Source: Eisenbergiella porci
GTDB lineage: Bacteria; Bacillota; Clostridia; Lachnospirales; Lachnospiraceae
Assembly (NCBI RefSeq): GCF_009696275.1
Contig: NZ_VUMI01000005.1
Coordinates: 62,001 to 126,000 of the forward strand
Direction: 5' to 3'
Length of the DNA stretch: 64,000 bases
The notes beneath the pieces are model-generated. The model worked only from the letters and a program-made list of their open reading frames with translations, was not told the origin of the DNA and made no database searches. Positions 47,059 to 55,654 of this stretch are shown here, piece after piece. Made by a program: the position numbers and the translations under genes. Position 1 is the first letter of the stretch, and every line of letters begins with the position of its first letter.

Positions 47059-49107
47059 TCAGATGCTCCTAAAGTCAATGGAATTCCAGTTCTCTTTTTC
47101 CTTCTCGTAAAGCAGGCTGTATCTGCTGCCGGTTTCCTCCGGATCCTCAGCTGCGATCCGGTCAGCCAGGCTGCTGGCGGAAAGCAGAAGATCGGAATCC
47201 TGGTAAATATCTCCTATTTTAAAATCAAGCAGCCCGCTCTGCCGTATACCGAACAAATCTCCGGGACCTCTGAGCTTGAGATCCTCATTGGCAATATGAA
47301 AGCCGTCATTAGAGCTGTTCAGTATTTTCAGGCGTTTCATGGTCTGCTCATTGTCATTACCACTGATAAAAATGCAGTAGCTCTGGGCATCGCCCCTGCC
47401 GACCCGCCCCCTGAGCTGATGCAGCTGCGCCAGGCCGAAGCGTTCCGCATTTTCCACCATCATGACGGTTGCATTGGGAACGTTGATTCCCACCTCAATA
47501 ACCGTGGTGGAAACAAGAATGTCGATGTCCTTTCTGGCAAAAGCATCCATAATGCTGTTTTTTTCCGCAGGCTTCATCTTTCCGTGAAGTGCGGCAATCC
47601 GGATGGTGTCAGGGAAAACAAGCTTCAGCTTTTCCGCATAGTCCAATACATTTTCCAGCCCGTCCATCTCTCCTTCTTCCACCATGGGACAGATGACATA
47701 GATCTGATGTCCTTCTTCAATCTGCCTGCGGATGAAAGCATAGGCTGTCTGGCGGTAAGAGGTGTTTACCACACAGTTTTTTATAGGCTTACGGCCGGCA
47801 GGCATCTCGTCCAGGACGGATACATGCAAATCTCCGTACAAAACAATGGCAAGCGTTCTGGGAATCGGCGTTGCGCTCATGACAAGCACATGGGTGTCCT
47901 TTCCCTTATCCGCCAGAGTCTCCCGCTGCCTGACGCCAAAACGATGCTGTTCATCGGTAATGACAAGGGAAAGCCGCCGGTATATCACCTTTTCCTGAAT
48001 CAACGCATGGGTGCCGATGATGGCATTGACCTCCCCGGCTGCAATTTTTCCGTAAATTTCACGTTTTTCCTTCGCGGTCTGGGAACCGGTCAGCAGTGCG
48101 GGACGTATGCAGAGTCCATATTCTTCGCTCATCTCAAGAAGGGCTTCATAATGCTGGGCGGCAAGCACCTCGGTGGGCGCCATCAGGCAGCCCTGCCTTC
48201 CGTTGGCCGCACACATGAGAAGTGCAAGAAAAGCCAGAATTGTTTTCCCGCTTCCCACATCCCCCTGCACCAGCCGGTTCATAGCATTTACACTGCACAT
48301 GTCCGCTTCAATTTCCGACCACACCCTCAGCTGGGCGCCTGTCAGCCGGTAAGGAAGGCCCGCCAGGAGCCTTTGCGTATCCTGCACGCAAGCAAGCGGC
48401 TCTTCCACCCTGCGGACCTGGTTGTCCTCCTTCAGCTTCCGAAGCGCCAGGAAAAACTCCAGGAATTCGTCAAAGGCCAGCCTTCTCCGGGATTCCATCA
48501 GTTCCTCCGTACTCTGGGGGAAATGGATCTTTTCCAACGCATCTGCATAGGGTATGAGACGGAATTCCTCCCGAATGTCGGCCGGAAGGTATTCCGTCAA
48601 AGTGATGCTTTCCAGCGCCCTTCGCACCGCCTTGCTCACACCATTATTGGTCAGGCCCATGGTTAGCGCATATCTGGGCTGGAGAGTTCCCTGCAGGAGG
48701 GCATACTCCTCCGGCTTGTATATCCGGGGCTGCTCCATGCGAAGCGGCTTTCCCTCCTGGCATACGCCGCGGAATACATAGGTCATGCCGGGCTTAAGCA
48801 TATTGCGCAGGTAAGGCATGCCGAAAAAAGTAATACGAAAAAGGCCGGTTACATCCCCGGCCTGAACGGTAGTGATTAAAAGATTGCGGACATGCTTCGT
48901 GGAAGGCGTTCCGATAACGGAAGCCCTGACCGCACATACCCTCCCGGGGACAAGACCTGAAACCGTTACGGTGGATTCCATCTTGTCATAATCCCGCGGA
49001 TAATGCATTAAAAGCTGCCCCACTGTCATAATATGAAGCTTGGAGAAAAGACCTGCCGTCTTTTCTCCAATTCCTTTGATTGCTGTTAATTCCGTATTGA
49101 TATCCAT
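47059..49107 (-). CDS. recG: ATP-dependent DNA helicase RecG
   Basis: 682 residues from the ATG at 49107. N-terminal wedge domain (AIKGIGEKTAGLFSKL), then Walker A VQGDVGSGKTILAF, the DEQH box ITDEQHRFGVRQR and motif VI QLRGRVGRGDAQSYC. It remodels stalled forks and Holliday junctions. The order yloU-yloV-recG is conserved in Firmicutes. The Shine-Dalgarno before the ATG is weak. Confidence 0.95.
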   Translation of the reverse strand: MDINTELTAIKGIGEKTAGLFSKLHIMTVGQLLMHYPRDYDKMESTVTVSGLVPGRVCAVRASVIGTPSTKHVRNLLITTVQAGDVTGLFRITFFGMPYLRNMLKPGMTYVFRGVCQEGKPLRMEQPRIYKPEEYALLQGTLQPRYALTMGLTNNGVSKAVRRALESITLTEYLPADIREEFRLIPYADALEKIHFPQSTEELMESRRRLAFDEFLEFFLALRKLKEDNQVRRVEEPLACVQDTQRLLAGLPYRLTGAQLRVWSEIEADMCSVNAMNRLVQGDVGSGKTILAFLALLMCAANGRQGCLMAPTEVLAAQHYEALLEMSEEYGLCIRPALLTGSQTAKEKREIYGKIAAGEVNAIIGTHALIQEKVIYRRLSLVITDEQHRFGVRQRETLADKGKDTHVLVMSATPIPRTLAIVLYGDLHVSVLDEMPAGRKPIKNCVVNTSYRQTAYAFIRRQIEEGHQIYVICPMVEEGEMDGLENVLDYAEKLKLVFPDTIRIAALHGKMKPAEKNSIMDAFARKDIDILVSTTVIEVGINVPNATVMMVENAERFGLAQLHQLRGRVGRGDAQSYCIFISGNDNEQTMKRLKILNSSNDGFHIANEDLKLRGPGDLFGIRQSGLLDFKIGDIYQDSDLLLSASSLADRIAAEDPEETGSRYSLLYEKEKENWNSIDFRSI

Positions 49108-49181
49108 TTTTATACCGTCTGCATACCGCAGGCCTGCCCGCGGCATTGCATGAATCAGTCGTCTGAAAGAAACCTTCAGGC

Positions 49182-50870
49182 TTATTCTGCTGAAATAATA
49201 TAGTAATAAATCGGCTGTCCGCCGTACTGCAGCTCAATGTCACAGGAAGGATATTCCGCTTCGATTCTGCCCTTCAGCTTCTGTGCCGCCTCTTCCGTGA
49301 TGTCTGCGCCATAATAGATGCTGATAAGCTCAAGATCCTCATCCATCATGGCTTCCACCATGCGGAAGGAAACATCTTCAATATCACCGCCTACAGAAAG
49401 GATGCCGGCATCCCCGATGCCCATGTAGTCTCCCTGCTTGATCTCCTTATCGTCAATGACAGTATCCCTTACGGCATAGGTAACCTCGCCGGTCTTTACA
49501 TGGCAGATTTCCTCTGTCATGGAGGCTTCATTCTCTTCTGCGCCCATATCCGGGACATAATTAATCACAGCCGTAATACCCTGGGGAATGGTCTTGGTGG
49601 GAACTACGATCACCTTCTTATCCTCTACCAGATATTTCGCCTGGTTGGCTGCAAGAATAATATTTTTATTATTGGGCAGCACATAAACCGTATCCGCATT
49701 TACCTGATTGATGGCGTTTATTACATCCTCAGTGCTTGGATTCATGGTCTGGCCGCCGGCTATAATATGGTCAACACCAAGTCCCTTAAAGATCTCATCA
49801 ATGCCTTCGCCTACGGAAACCGCGATAAACCCGGCTTCCTTGCGTTCAGCCGTCTCTTCTTCTGCCGCGGGTGCTTCCGTGGTATCCTGTGCATCCCCTG
49901 ACATCTTGAAAAGCTTCTCCTGATGCTCCAGACGCATATTGTCTATTTTCAAATTGGAAAGAGCGCCATACTTCAATGCCTTCTGGATTGCGAGTCCGGG
50001 GTCATTGGTATGTACGTGCACCTTGACCACGTCATCATCCGCAACCACAACAATGGAATCGCCTATGGATTCCAGATATGCCTTGAAATCCATCTCCTGC
50101 TTGATATTGAAAGTTTTGCTCAGCATTATGATAAATTCCGTACAGTAACCAAACTTGATTTCCATATTGGCCTGCGCTTCCAGGCTGGCATTCACGGCAG
50201 ACTGGCGGGATGAGCTCTGTACAGGTTCGCTGATCGAGAAATCAATCTCCTTGCCAAGGAAAGCGTCAAAGGAACCGTGAAGCACCTCAATAAGCCCCTG
50301 TCCGCCTGAATCCACCACACCCGCCTGCTTCAGGACAGGGAGCATTTCCGGTGTCTGACTTAGAACATATTCCGCGTGCTCAATGACTTCCCGGATAAAC
50401 TTCTCCATATCTGTCTCACCTGCGTCAGCAAGCTCACGCGCTTTCATGGAAGCGCCCTTTGCCACGGTAAGAATGGTTCCCTCCTTAGGCTTCATTACCG
50501 CTTTATATGCGGTCTCCACAGCCTTTTCCCCTGCAGCGGCAAGAATCGGGATGGTTATCTCATCATACTCGCGGATACCCTTGGTAAAACCGCGGAAAAG
50601 CTGGGAAAGGATAACGCCAGAATTCCCTCTCGCACCGCGGAGGGAACCGGAGGAAATAGCCTTTGCAAGAGTCATCATGTCGGGTTCTTTCATTGCAGCC
50701 ACTTCTTTGGCGGCGGACATGATTGTGAGGGTCATATTAGTACCCGTATCTCCGTCAGGAACCGGAAATACGTTCAGTTCATTAATCCATTCTTTTTTAC
50801 TCTCAAGATTCTTGGCGCCTGCTAAGAACATCTTCGCAAATACCTTAGCGTCTATAGTATTTAAACTCAC
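49182..50870 (-). CDS. DAK2-domain kinase YloV/FakA-like
   Basis: 562 residues. The N-terminal DAK2 kinase domain holds the Mg-ATP motif NVFPVPDGDTGTNMTLTI (about 28-45) and GARGNSGVILSQLFRG; the middle carries GVVDSGGQGLIEVL, followed by a DegV-like C-terminal part. FakA phosphorylates fatty acids bound by DegV/FakB proteins; a DegV gene is nearby. The start is GTG with GGAGG nine nt upstream. It follows yloU by 14 nt. Confidence 0.92.
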   Translation of the reverse strand: MSLNTIDAKVFAKMFLAGAKNLESKKEWINELNVFPVPDGDTGTNMTLTIMSAAKEVAAMKEPDMMTLAKAISSGSLRGARGNSGVILSQLFRGFTKGIREYDEITIPILAAAGEKAVETAYKAVMKPKEGTILTVAKGASMKARELADAGETDMEKFIREVIEHAEYVLSQTPEMLPVLKQAGVVDSGGQGLIEVLHGSFDAFLGKEIDFSISEPVQSSSRQSAVNASLEAQANMEIKFGYCTEFIIMLSKTFNIKQEMDFKAYLESIGDSIVVVADDDVVKVHVHTNDPGLAIQKALKYGALSNLKIDNMRLEHQEKLFKMSGDAQDTTEAPAAEEETAERKEAGFIAVSVGEGIDEIFKGLGVDHIIAGGQTMNPSTEDVINAINQVNADTVYVLPNNKNIILAANQAKYLVEDKKVIVVPTKTIPQGITAVINYVPDMGAEENEASMTEEICHVKTGEVTYAVRDTVIDDKEIKQGDYMGIGDAGILSVGGDIEDVSFRMVEAMMDEDLELISIYYGADITEEAAQKLKGRIEAEYPSCDIELQYGGQPIYYYIISAE

Positions 50871-50884
50871 AACTAAAGTCCTCC

Positions 50885-51238
50885 TTAATCAATCACTCGT
50901 ACACCTTCTACGAAGATGTTGATTTTCTCAATTTCCATTCCGGTGAATTCTTCCACTTTATACTTCACATTATCTATCAGGTTGTCCGAAACAGCCAGAA
51001 TACTAACACCATAGGAAACAATTACATGGAAGTCCAGTGTCAGTTTATTATTGTTAATTGTTACCGTAATGCCCTTGGCCAGATTATCTTTTCTTAAAAG
51101 CTTCACTACGTCCTTCACGGTGATTCCCATGCCGACGATACCGAAGCATTCCATTGCCACTGTACCAGCATACTGCGCAATAACTTCTTTATCGATGGTT
51201 ATATTGCCCATATGGGTATTCATAGAAGAGCCCTTCAT
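50885..51238 (-). CDS. Asp23/Gls24-family protein YloU
   Basis: 117 residues. Core motif ITIDKEVIAQYAGTVAMECFG and the end KINIFVEGVRVID mark the Asp23 family, linked to envelope stress in Gram-positives. AGGAGG precedes the ATG; a TATAAT box (51277-51282) lies about 40 nt upstream. Operon with yloV and recG; divergent from rpmB. Confidence 0.93.
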   Translation of the reverse strand: MKGSSMNTHMGNITIDKEVIAQYAGTVAMECFGIVGMGITVKDVVKLLRKDNLAKGITVTINNNKLTLDFHVIVSYGVSILAVSDNLIDNVKYKVEEFTGMEIEKINIFVEGVRVID

Positions 51239-51276
51239 GTAGTACCTCCTTCTTTCTTACCGAAAAATATAAGATT

Positions 51277-51305
51277 ATTATAACCGCTTTCCGGAAAAAA
51301 TGGAA
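51277..51305 (-). promoter_or_regulatory. Candidate promoter of yloU-yloV-recG
   Basis: TATAAT at 51277-51282 with a poor -35 (TTCCAT, 17-nt spacer) on the minus strand. Confidence 0.5.
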
Positions 51306-51342
51306 GTCTTATTTAATTTTCAGATAATCCGGCAAATTTTGC

Positions 51343-51371
51343 TTGCCAAACAATTATTTTTCTGGTATTAT
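51343..51371 (+). promoter_or_regulatory. Sigma-A promoter of rpmB
   Basis: TTGCCA (51343-51348), 17-nt spacer, TATTAT (51366-51371). Confidence 0.75.
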
Positions 51372-51418
51372 ACACATGTTGTGGTCTGAAAAATTATTAT
51401 GGTTTAGGAGGTGCGAAG

Positions 51419-51604
51419 ATGGCAAAATGTGATATTTGCGGTAAGGGTGTTCATTTTGGAAACAACGTAAGCCATTCCCATAGAAGATCCAATCATATCT
51501 GGAACTCAAATGTTAAAAGCGTGAAATGCAAGGTGAACGGCGCATCCAAGAAAATGCACGTATGTACCAATTGTCTTAAGTCCGGCAGAGTAGAAAGGGC
51601 ATAA
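51419..51604 (+). CDS. rpmB: 50S ribosomal protein L28
   Basis: 61 residues. It starts AKCDICGKGVHFGNNVSHSH with two Cys of a zinc pair (Cys4, Cys7), and KMHVCTNCLKSG supplies the other two, so this is the zinc-binding C+ form. TTTAGGAGG precedes the ATG by 8 nt. Single-gene unit with its own promoter and terminator, opposite to the yloU operon, as in other Firmicutes. Confidence 0.96.
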   Translation: MAKCDICGKGVHFGNNVSHSHRRSNHIWNSNVKSVKCKVNGASKKMHVCTNCLKSGRVERA

Positions 51605-51701
51605 AAGGAACTGTTTCCTGAGATTTAATCTCCCAAGGAATTATATTCCGGGGAATGAATCCCTTTGCTATGAGGTCTGTTGAAATGATTGACACAAAGA
51701 C

Positions 51702-51747
51702 AAGACTGTCAGAATTCGGTATCGAATTTACAGACAGTCTTTTTTTG
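51702..51747 (+). terminator. Terminator after rpmB
   Basis: Arms AAGACTGTC/GACAGTCTT with further pairing GAATTCG/CGAATTT inside, then a T run. Confidence 0.88.
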
Positions 51748-51838
51748 TGCCTTAAATGTGTGATGCAGGCTGGAGCATATTTGAAAATTGCCCTAAGGCC
51801 GGTATGTCTGGGCCGTATTGCCTGATACTGCTCTTACT

Positions 51839-51991
51839 CTATTTTTCGCAGAAAATCATATTATAGCTCACCAGCAGCAGAATAACTGCCACGATAAGCC
51901 CGGCAAGCCTGTTGGAAATGAGCAGTGTTAGAACCATGCCAAAGGCGATACTGAATACGATAATTCCTACGAACTTCCACATTTGCTGCAT
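51839..51991 (-). CDS. Small membrane protein, 50 residues
   Basis: ATG at 51991, CAGGAG box 7 nt upstream, TAG at 51839. Two hydrophobic segments (FVGIIVFSIAFGMVLTLLI and LAGLIVAVILLLVSYNMIF) are joined by the turn SNRLAG, giving a hairpin membrane protein with both ends on the same side. Not recognised. It lies 80 nt beyond the gerW terminator and may have its own promoter. Confidence 0.65.
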   Translation of the reverse strand: MQQMWKFVGIIVFSIAFGMVLTLLISNRLAGLIVAVILLLVSYNMIFCEK

Positions 51992-52071
51992 CTGCTTACT
52001 CCTGACGGCTTTACTAATATAGTATGCCGGCGCAGGCCGTCCGATGCTTTGTTGCCCGAACTATTAATGAC

Positions 52072-52110
52072 AAAAGAAAAACCCCGGCAGCAAGCCAGGG
52101 TTTTTCTTTT
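52072..52110. terminator. Terminator after gerW
   Basis: Arms AAAAGAAAAACCC/GGGTTTTTCTTTT around GGCAGCAAGCCA-type loop; usable on both strands. Confidence 0.85.
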
Positions 52111-52118
52111 GAAACTCT

Positions 52119-52529
52119 CTAATCGATTACCTCATCACCTTCCGAAGGAAACGCCGCTTTTTCAGCTTCCTCATCGCTCATCATCGTTTCATCCTTGGTA
52201 GTGAACTTATCCACCAGGTCGGGAATCATATCCAGTATCTTGGTAACGCTGTCCTGATTTTTAATATTAACCAGCTTCGTCTGGCCGTTTTTAATCAGGA
52301 GAACCGCACTGGGAGTCATTTTCCCGGACAAGCCTCCGGCTCCGCCGTCCTTGCTGCCGTTGCAGCTGGCTCCCGCACCTACGCCGAAGCTGACGTCAAC
52401 AAGAGGAACTATAATCGTATCATCGATTTTTGTCGCCTCTCCCACCACCGTCTTAGTTGACATCAAAGCATTGGCGCCTTTCAGCAGGGATTCCATTACG
52501 GAACTGATGCCGTTATTTTTTTCTGCCAT
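52119..52529 (-). CDS. gerW: Sporulation protein GerW (YtfJ)
   Basis: 136 residues. VSFGVGAGASCNGSKDGGAG is the glycine-rich core of the GerW/YtfJ family, and SVMESLLKGANALMSTKTVVG is its opening. In Bacillus it is made in the forespore and affects germination. GGAGG precedes the ATG; it overlaps the DUF2953 gene by 17 nt, a conserved pairing in Clostridia. Confidence 0.93.
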   Translation of the reverse strand: MAEKNNGISSVMESLLKGANALMSTKTVVGEATKIDDTIIVPLVDVSFGVGAGASCNGSKDGGAGGLSGKMTPSAVLLIKNGQTKLVNIKNQDSVTKILDMIPDLVDKFTTKDETMMSDEEAEKAAFPSEGDEVID

Positions 52530-53613
52530 TTGTCATTTCCTCCTTTTTAAGCCGTCTGACGAATCTCCAGGTCTTCTTATCAAGTATAATGCGGAGCACC
52601 GCGGCAAAAGCCACCACGAACCGCACCCTGCCGCGGATATAAAACTCTCCCTCCAGGCGGGGTTTTTCAAAATCGGGACTGATATGGACAGTCTCGCCAA
52701 TTATCGGGTACAGCATTCCGTGTATGGCCAATATCTGGCCCGTAGATGCGGGATCCCCGGTTCCAACAATGAAATCCACCTTCATTTTCCGGGGCCTGAG
52801 ATGCCGCAGCAGCCTTCCGGCCTCCCCATGTACATTTTTCAGGATCAATTGTGTCTCATCCAATGTGAGAACATCTATATAATAATCTATATTGTCCCGG
52901 ATCTGCTTTATTTTATCACAGAGCTTACTGATTGTGTACTGAATATTCTGAAAAGTTTCCTTAACAGCTTTAAAGAAAGAAGAAAGCATACCACTGAGGC
53001 GTACCAACCAGGCGGTTTTGTGTGAATCTGTTTTCTTTTCTTCAGATTCCTTATTTGACTTCCCTTCCGGTTTTGACTCTTGTTCTGATTCTTCTTCCGG
53101 TTTCTTTCCCTTTATCTCTTCACCCTTCTGTTCTTCACCTTTACAGCTTCCGTCCTCCCGGCCTTGCGCGCTCCGCTCTTTGCCGGTGTCTTTTTCCTGA
53201 AGCTTCTGAACTTTCTGGACAGCTTCTCCCGAACGCTGCCCTTCGTTTTCCGGCTTCTTCTCCTCTTCCGCACTTTTTCCGGCATCATCCCCGCCCGGAA
53301 CAGACTTTTTTTCATCAGCCGCCGCTGCCTTCGGCACCTTCTGCTTCATACGGAAACGAAAACCGCATATTTTCAGCTGTGAAAGATAATTCTTCTCATA
53401 CTTGCCCGTGTCATACTCCAGACTATAGCTGAGGAAAGAAAAAAACCAGGTCAGACGGATAATTCCATGAGGCTTACCCTCTGCCGGAATTTCGCCCCTG
53501 GCCCGATATCTGACCGGAACAAAAAGAATCAAACATAAAATCAGAAGGAGAACGGCCAGAATGATGAGCAGGATAACGCCCACTGTTTTTAAAATACCGA
53601 TTACGATTCCCAT
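52513..53613 (-). CDS. DUF2953-domain protein with charged linker
   Basis: 366 residues. One N-terminal membrane helix (VGVILLIILAVLLLILCLIL, about 11-30) is followed by a short beta part; then from about 95 to 195 a very charged linker rich in Glu, Lys, Gly and Gln, and a C-terminal DUF2953 domain (DVLTLDETQLILKNVHGEAG). The linker is low complexity and probably of variable length. It precedes gerW and overlaps it. Function is unknown; the context suggests sporulation. Confidence 0.85.
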   Translation of the reverse strand: MGIVIGILKTVGVILLIILAVLLLILCLILFVPVRYRARGEIPAEGKPHGIIRLTWFFSFLSYSLEYDTGKYEKNYLSQLKICGFRFRMKQKVPKAAAADEKKSVPGGDDAGKSAEEEKKPENEGQRSGEAVQKVQKLQEKDTGKERSAQGREDGSCKGEEQKGEEIKGKKPEEESEQESKPEGKSNKESEEKKTDSHKTAWLVRLSGMLSSFFKAVKETFQNIQYTISKLCDKIKQIRDNIDYYIDVLTLDETQLILKNVHGEAGRLLRHLRPRKMKVDFIVGTGDPASTGQILAIHGMLYPIIGETVHISPDFEKPRLEGEFYIRGRVRFVVAFAAVLRIILDKKTWRFVRRLKKEEMTNGRKK

Positions 53614-53629
53614 GGCTTCAGCTCCTGCT

Positions 53630-53938
53630 TTATCTGTGCTCCAGAATATATTTTTTGATATCCGCGCCCCCGGTTTCCCTGACCACCTTTTCCGTCATGG
53701 CAACTACCATATCCACGGCTTCCGTATAGCTTGCGGCAAGACCTACGATAAACAGATCCTCCTTATCGTAAAACTTCTGCTGCAAAAGAGCACAATGGAA
53801 AATGTCCAGCTGATCATCAGACTTCGCCAATGCAATAATATAGATGGAAAACTGCCCGGCATTCGCCCTCAGCTTCCATTTCACTTTTTCCGGATTGCGG
53901 ATGCTTTCACTGACATACAAATGTCTGTAGAACTTCAT
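53630..53938 (-). CDS. Conserved hypothetical protein, 102 residues
   Basis: Starts KFYRHLYVSESIRNPEKVKW and contains CALLQQKFYDKEDLFIVGLA and YTEAVDMVVAMTEKVVRETGG. No family name comes to mind. It looks like a small alpha/beta protein without membrane segments. The ribosome-binding site is weak; a GTG four codons upstream (53950) is possible. It lies 16 nt upstream of the DUF2953-gerW pair and is probably in the same operon. Confidence 0.68.
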   Translation of the reverse strand: MKFYRHLYVSESIRNPEKVKWKLRANAGQFSIYIIALAKSDDQLDIFHCALLQQKFYDKEDLFIVGLAASYTEAVDMVVAMTEKVVRETGGADIKKYILEHR

Positions 53939-54149
53939 TGTGCCTGTCACTTTCTTTCCGAAGCAGATTACGGCATTGCACTGCAGCAGCCTGTTACCCT
54001 GAACATTTACCTGCTATTTACAAATTTGCCTGTTTCTGCCTCTTTTATACAATAAGGAAGAATTTGATTGAAGAAAGGCGGCATGGAATAATGTCCATTC
54101 CGCCTTACCGCCTTTTTTGTGTAAAATTCCCGGACGGCTGCCGGAAACC

Positions 54150-54602
54150 TCAGAAATACTTTTTGCTGCCCCACAAATTCTTCTTCTTGAGATCCAGATA
54201 TTCATGATAGGCCTTCTCCAATATCTGCTTCTCATTGGCAAACTTGAGCAGATGATAAGCCTCATGATACTTATAGAATCCGGAGTCAACAAAATATTCC
54301 TCACGTTGTGGTTTACTGTAATAACTGTCGGCCATCATCAGATACCAGTGAACCTCCTTGTCCACCGTATCCTCCGGCACACTGAAGGTATACTCACTCT
54401 TCCCGATATACTTGATAATGGATGCCCTGGCACCGCTCTCCTCAAGAACCTCCCGGAGCGCCGTATCCTTATATTCTTCTCCTGCCTCTACCGTTCCCTT
54501 GGGCAGCACCCAGCCTTCATACTTGTTCTTGAAATTCTTATACAAAAGCAGAATCTTCCCACGGAAAATAACCACACCGCCACAGCTTGTTGCTTCTATC
54601 AT
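54150..54602 (-). CDS. Nudix hydrolase, Ap4A-hydrolase-like
   Basis: 150 residues from the ATG at 54602 (AGGAGG six nt upstream). Nudix box GTVEAGEEYKDTALREVLEESGA is complete. The short front and YKNFKNKYEGWVLPKG just before the box resemble bis(5'-nucleosyl)-tetraphosphatases. The C-terminal YHEAYHLLKFANEKQILEKAY is helical. The substrate is inferred. The first giant inverted repeat begins 144 nt upstream. Confidence 0.82.
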   Translation of the reverse strand: MIEATSCGGVVIFRGKILLLYKNFKNKYEGWVLPKGTVEAGEEYKDTALREVLEESGARASIIKYIGKSEYTFSVPEDTVDKEVHWYLMMADSYYSKPQREEYFVDSGFYKYHEAYHLLKFANEKQILEKAYHEYLDLKKKNLWGSKKYF

Positions 54603-54745
54603 TGCAATTCCTCCTGTTTGGTGTGAGCCGCGCCCCATATCTCAAAACACAGAACGCATATTCAATTGCATAAACTACATAAAGTATATCCCAAAACCCC
54701 CCGTAAGGCAAGTACAAAATTCTTTATTAGATGTGTAGGGAGGAC

Positions 54746-55155
54746 GTCTATACGAGTTACTGTTCCGGGGCTGTAGGGCGGGTTTTCTGGGCGGGAGGGG
54801 ATTGGGGGGCGCTGCCTGGCCCTGTTTCCGGGACCGTGGGGGGGAGGTGGGGTGTTTTGGGAACCATTGGAAAAAACGGGGTGTTTCTAATTGTTCCGAA
54901 ACAACAGAATTCTGTCAACGCGGCTGAAACTCCTCACACAGCGGCCTTTGGCCGGCTGCGTTCGTCAGACAAGCCGCTACGGGCGACAGAATTCTGTTGT
55001 TTCGGAGCAATAAGAAACATCACCGTTTTTTCCAATGGTTCCCAAAACACCCCACCTCCCCCCCACGGTCCCGGAAACAGGGCCAGGCAGCGCCCCCCAA
55101 TCCCCTCCCGCCCAGAAAACCCGCCCTCAGCCCCGAAACAGTAACTCGTATAGAC
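54746..55155. repeat. Giant inverted repeat P1 (171-bp arms, 68-bp loop)
   Basis: Left arm 54746-54916 and right arm 54985-55155 are complementary with about seven differences, clustered at the inner end. Pairing seems to go a little beyond, to about 54722 and 55172. The loop 54917-54984 holds its own hairpin CGGCC-TTT-GGCCG-like. The inner part (about 54865-55038) is shared, inverted, with P2; the outer arms, very G-rich on the left, are not. Confidence 0.95.
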
Positions 55156-55310
55156 TAGACTACACATAAGATAAAGTTAAAAGAAAAAACAAACAAGGGA
55201 AGGAAACGCTTTATTTAAAATATTCCCAAAATACTTAACTACATCCATCTCCCTTAATTAACTGAAAATCCTTCAATTTCGCTGTCCTTGTCCTTCATAC
55301 CGCCTGCTGA

Positions 55311-55644
55311 GGGGTGCCGCTGTCTGTTTTTGCTTCCGGGCCCGGCATACGCTCCGGGGCGGCTGTGGGACGTGGGGGGATTTTTCTGCTCCATTGGAAA
55401 AAACGGAGATGTTTCTTATTGCTTCAAAACTGCAGAACCCTGTCGCCCTTAGCGGCTTGTCTGACGAACGCAGCCGGCCAAAGGCCGCTGTGTGAGGAGT
55501 TCAGCCGCGTTGACAGGATTCTGCCGTTTTGGAGCAATTAGAAACACCCCGTTTTTGAGACTGGAGCAGAAAAATCCCCCCACGTCCCACAGCCGCCCCG
55601 GAGCGTATGCCGGGCCCGGAAGCAAAAACAGACAGCGGCACCCC
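55311..55644. repeat. Giant inverted repeat P2 (133-bp arms, 67-bp loop)
   Basis: Left arm 55311-55444, right arm 55512-55644. The outer 80 nt are perfectly complementary; the inner 50 nt are imperfect. The loop is the P1 loop in reverse orientation. P2 ends 10 nt from the pbpA stop, so the pbpA mRNA would end in this stem. Confidence 0.95.
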
Positions 55645-55654
55645 CCCACCCCCA

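Larger units (their letters stand above)
54603..55654. other. Gene-free region with two giant inverted repeats
   Basis: About 1 kb between the Nudix gene and pbpA. Reading frames found here on both strands mirror one another because of the palindromes and have no family likeness or ribosome-binding sites. Between the repeats (55156-55310) is AT-rich spacer. Confidence 0.8.

Noticed and set aside
47296-48666. 456-codon plus-strand frame
   Set aside because: Antisense shadow of recG.
54731-55541. Reading frames of 60-140 codons on both strands inside the giant inverted repeats
   Set aside because: They mirror one another because of the palindromes, have no ribosome-binding sites or family likeness, and are rich in Gly/Pro from GC-rich arms.
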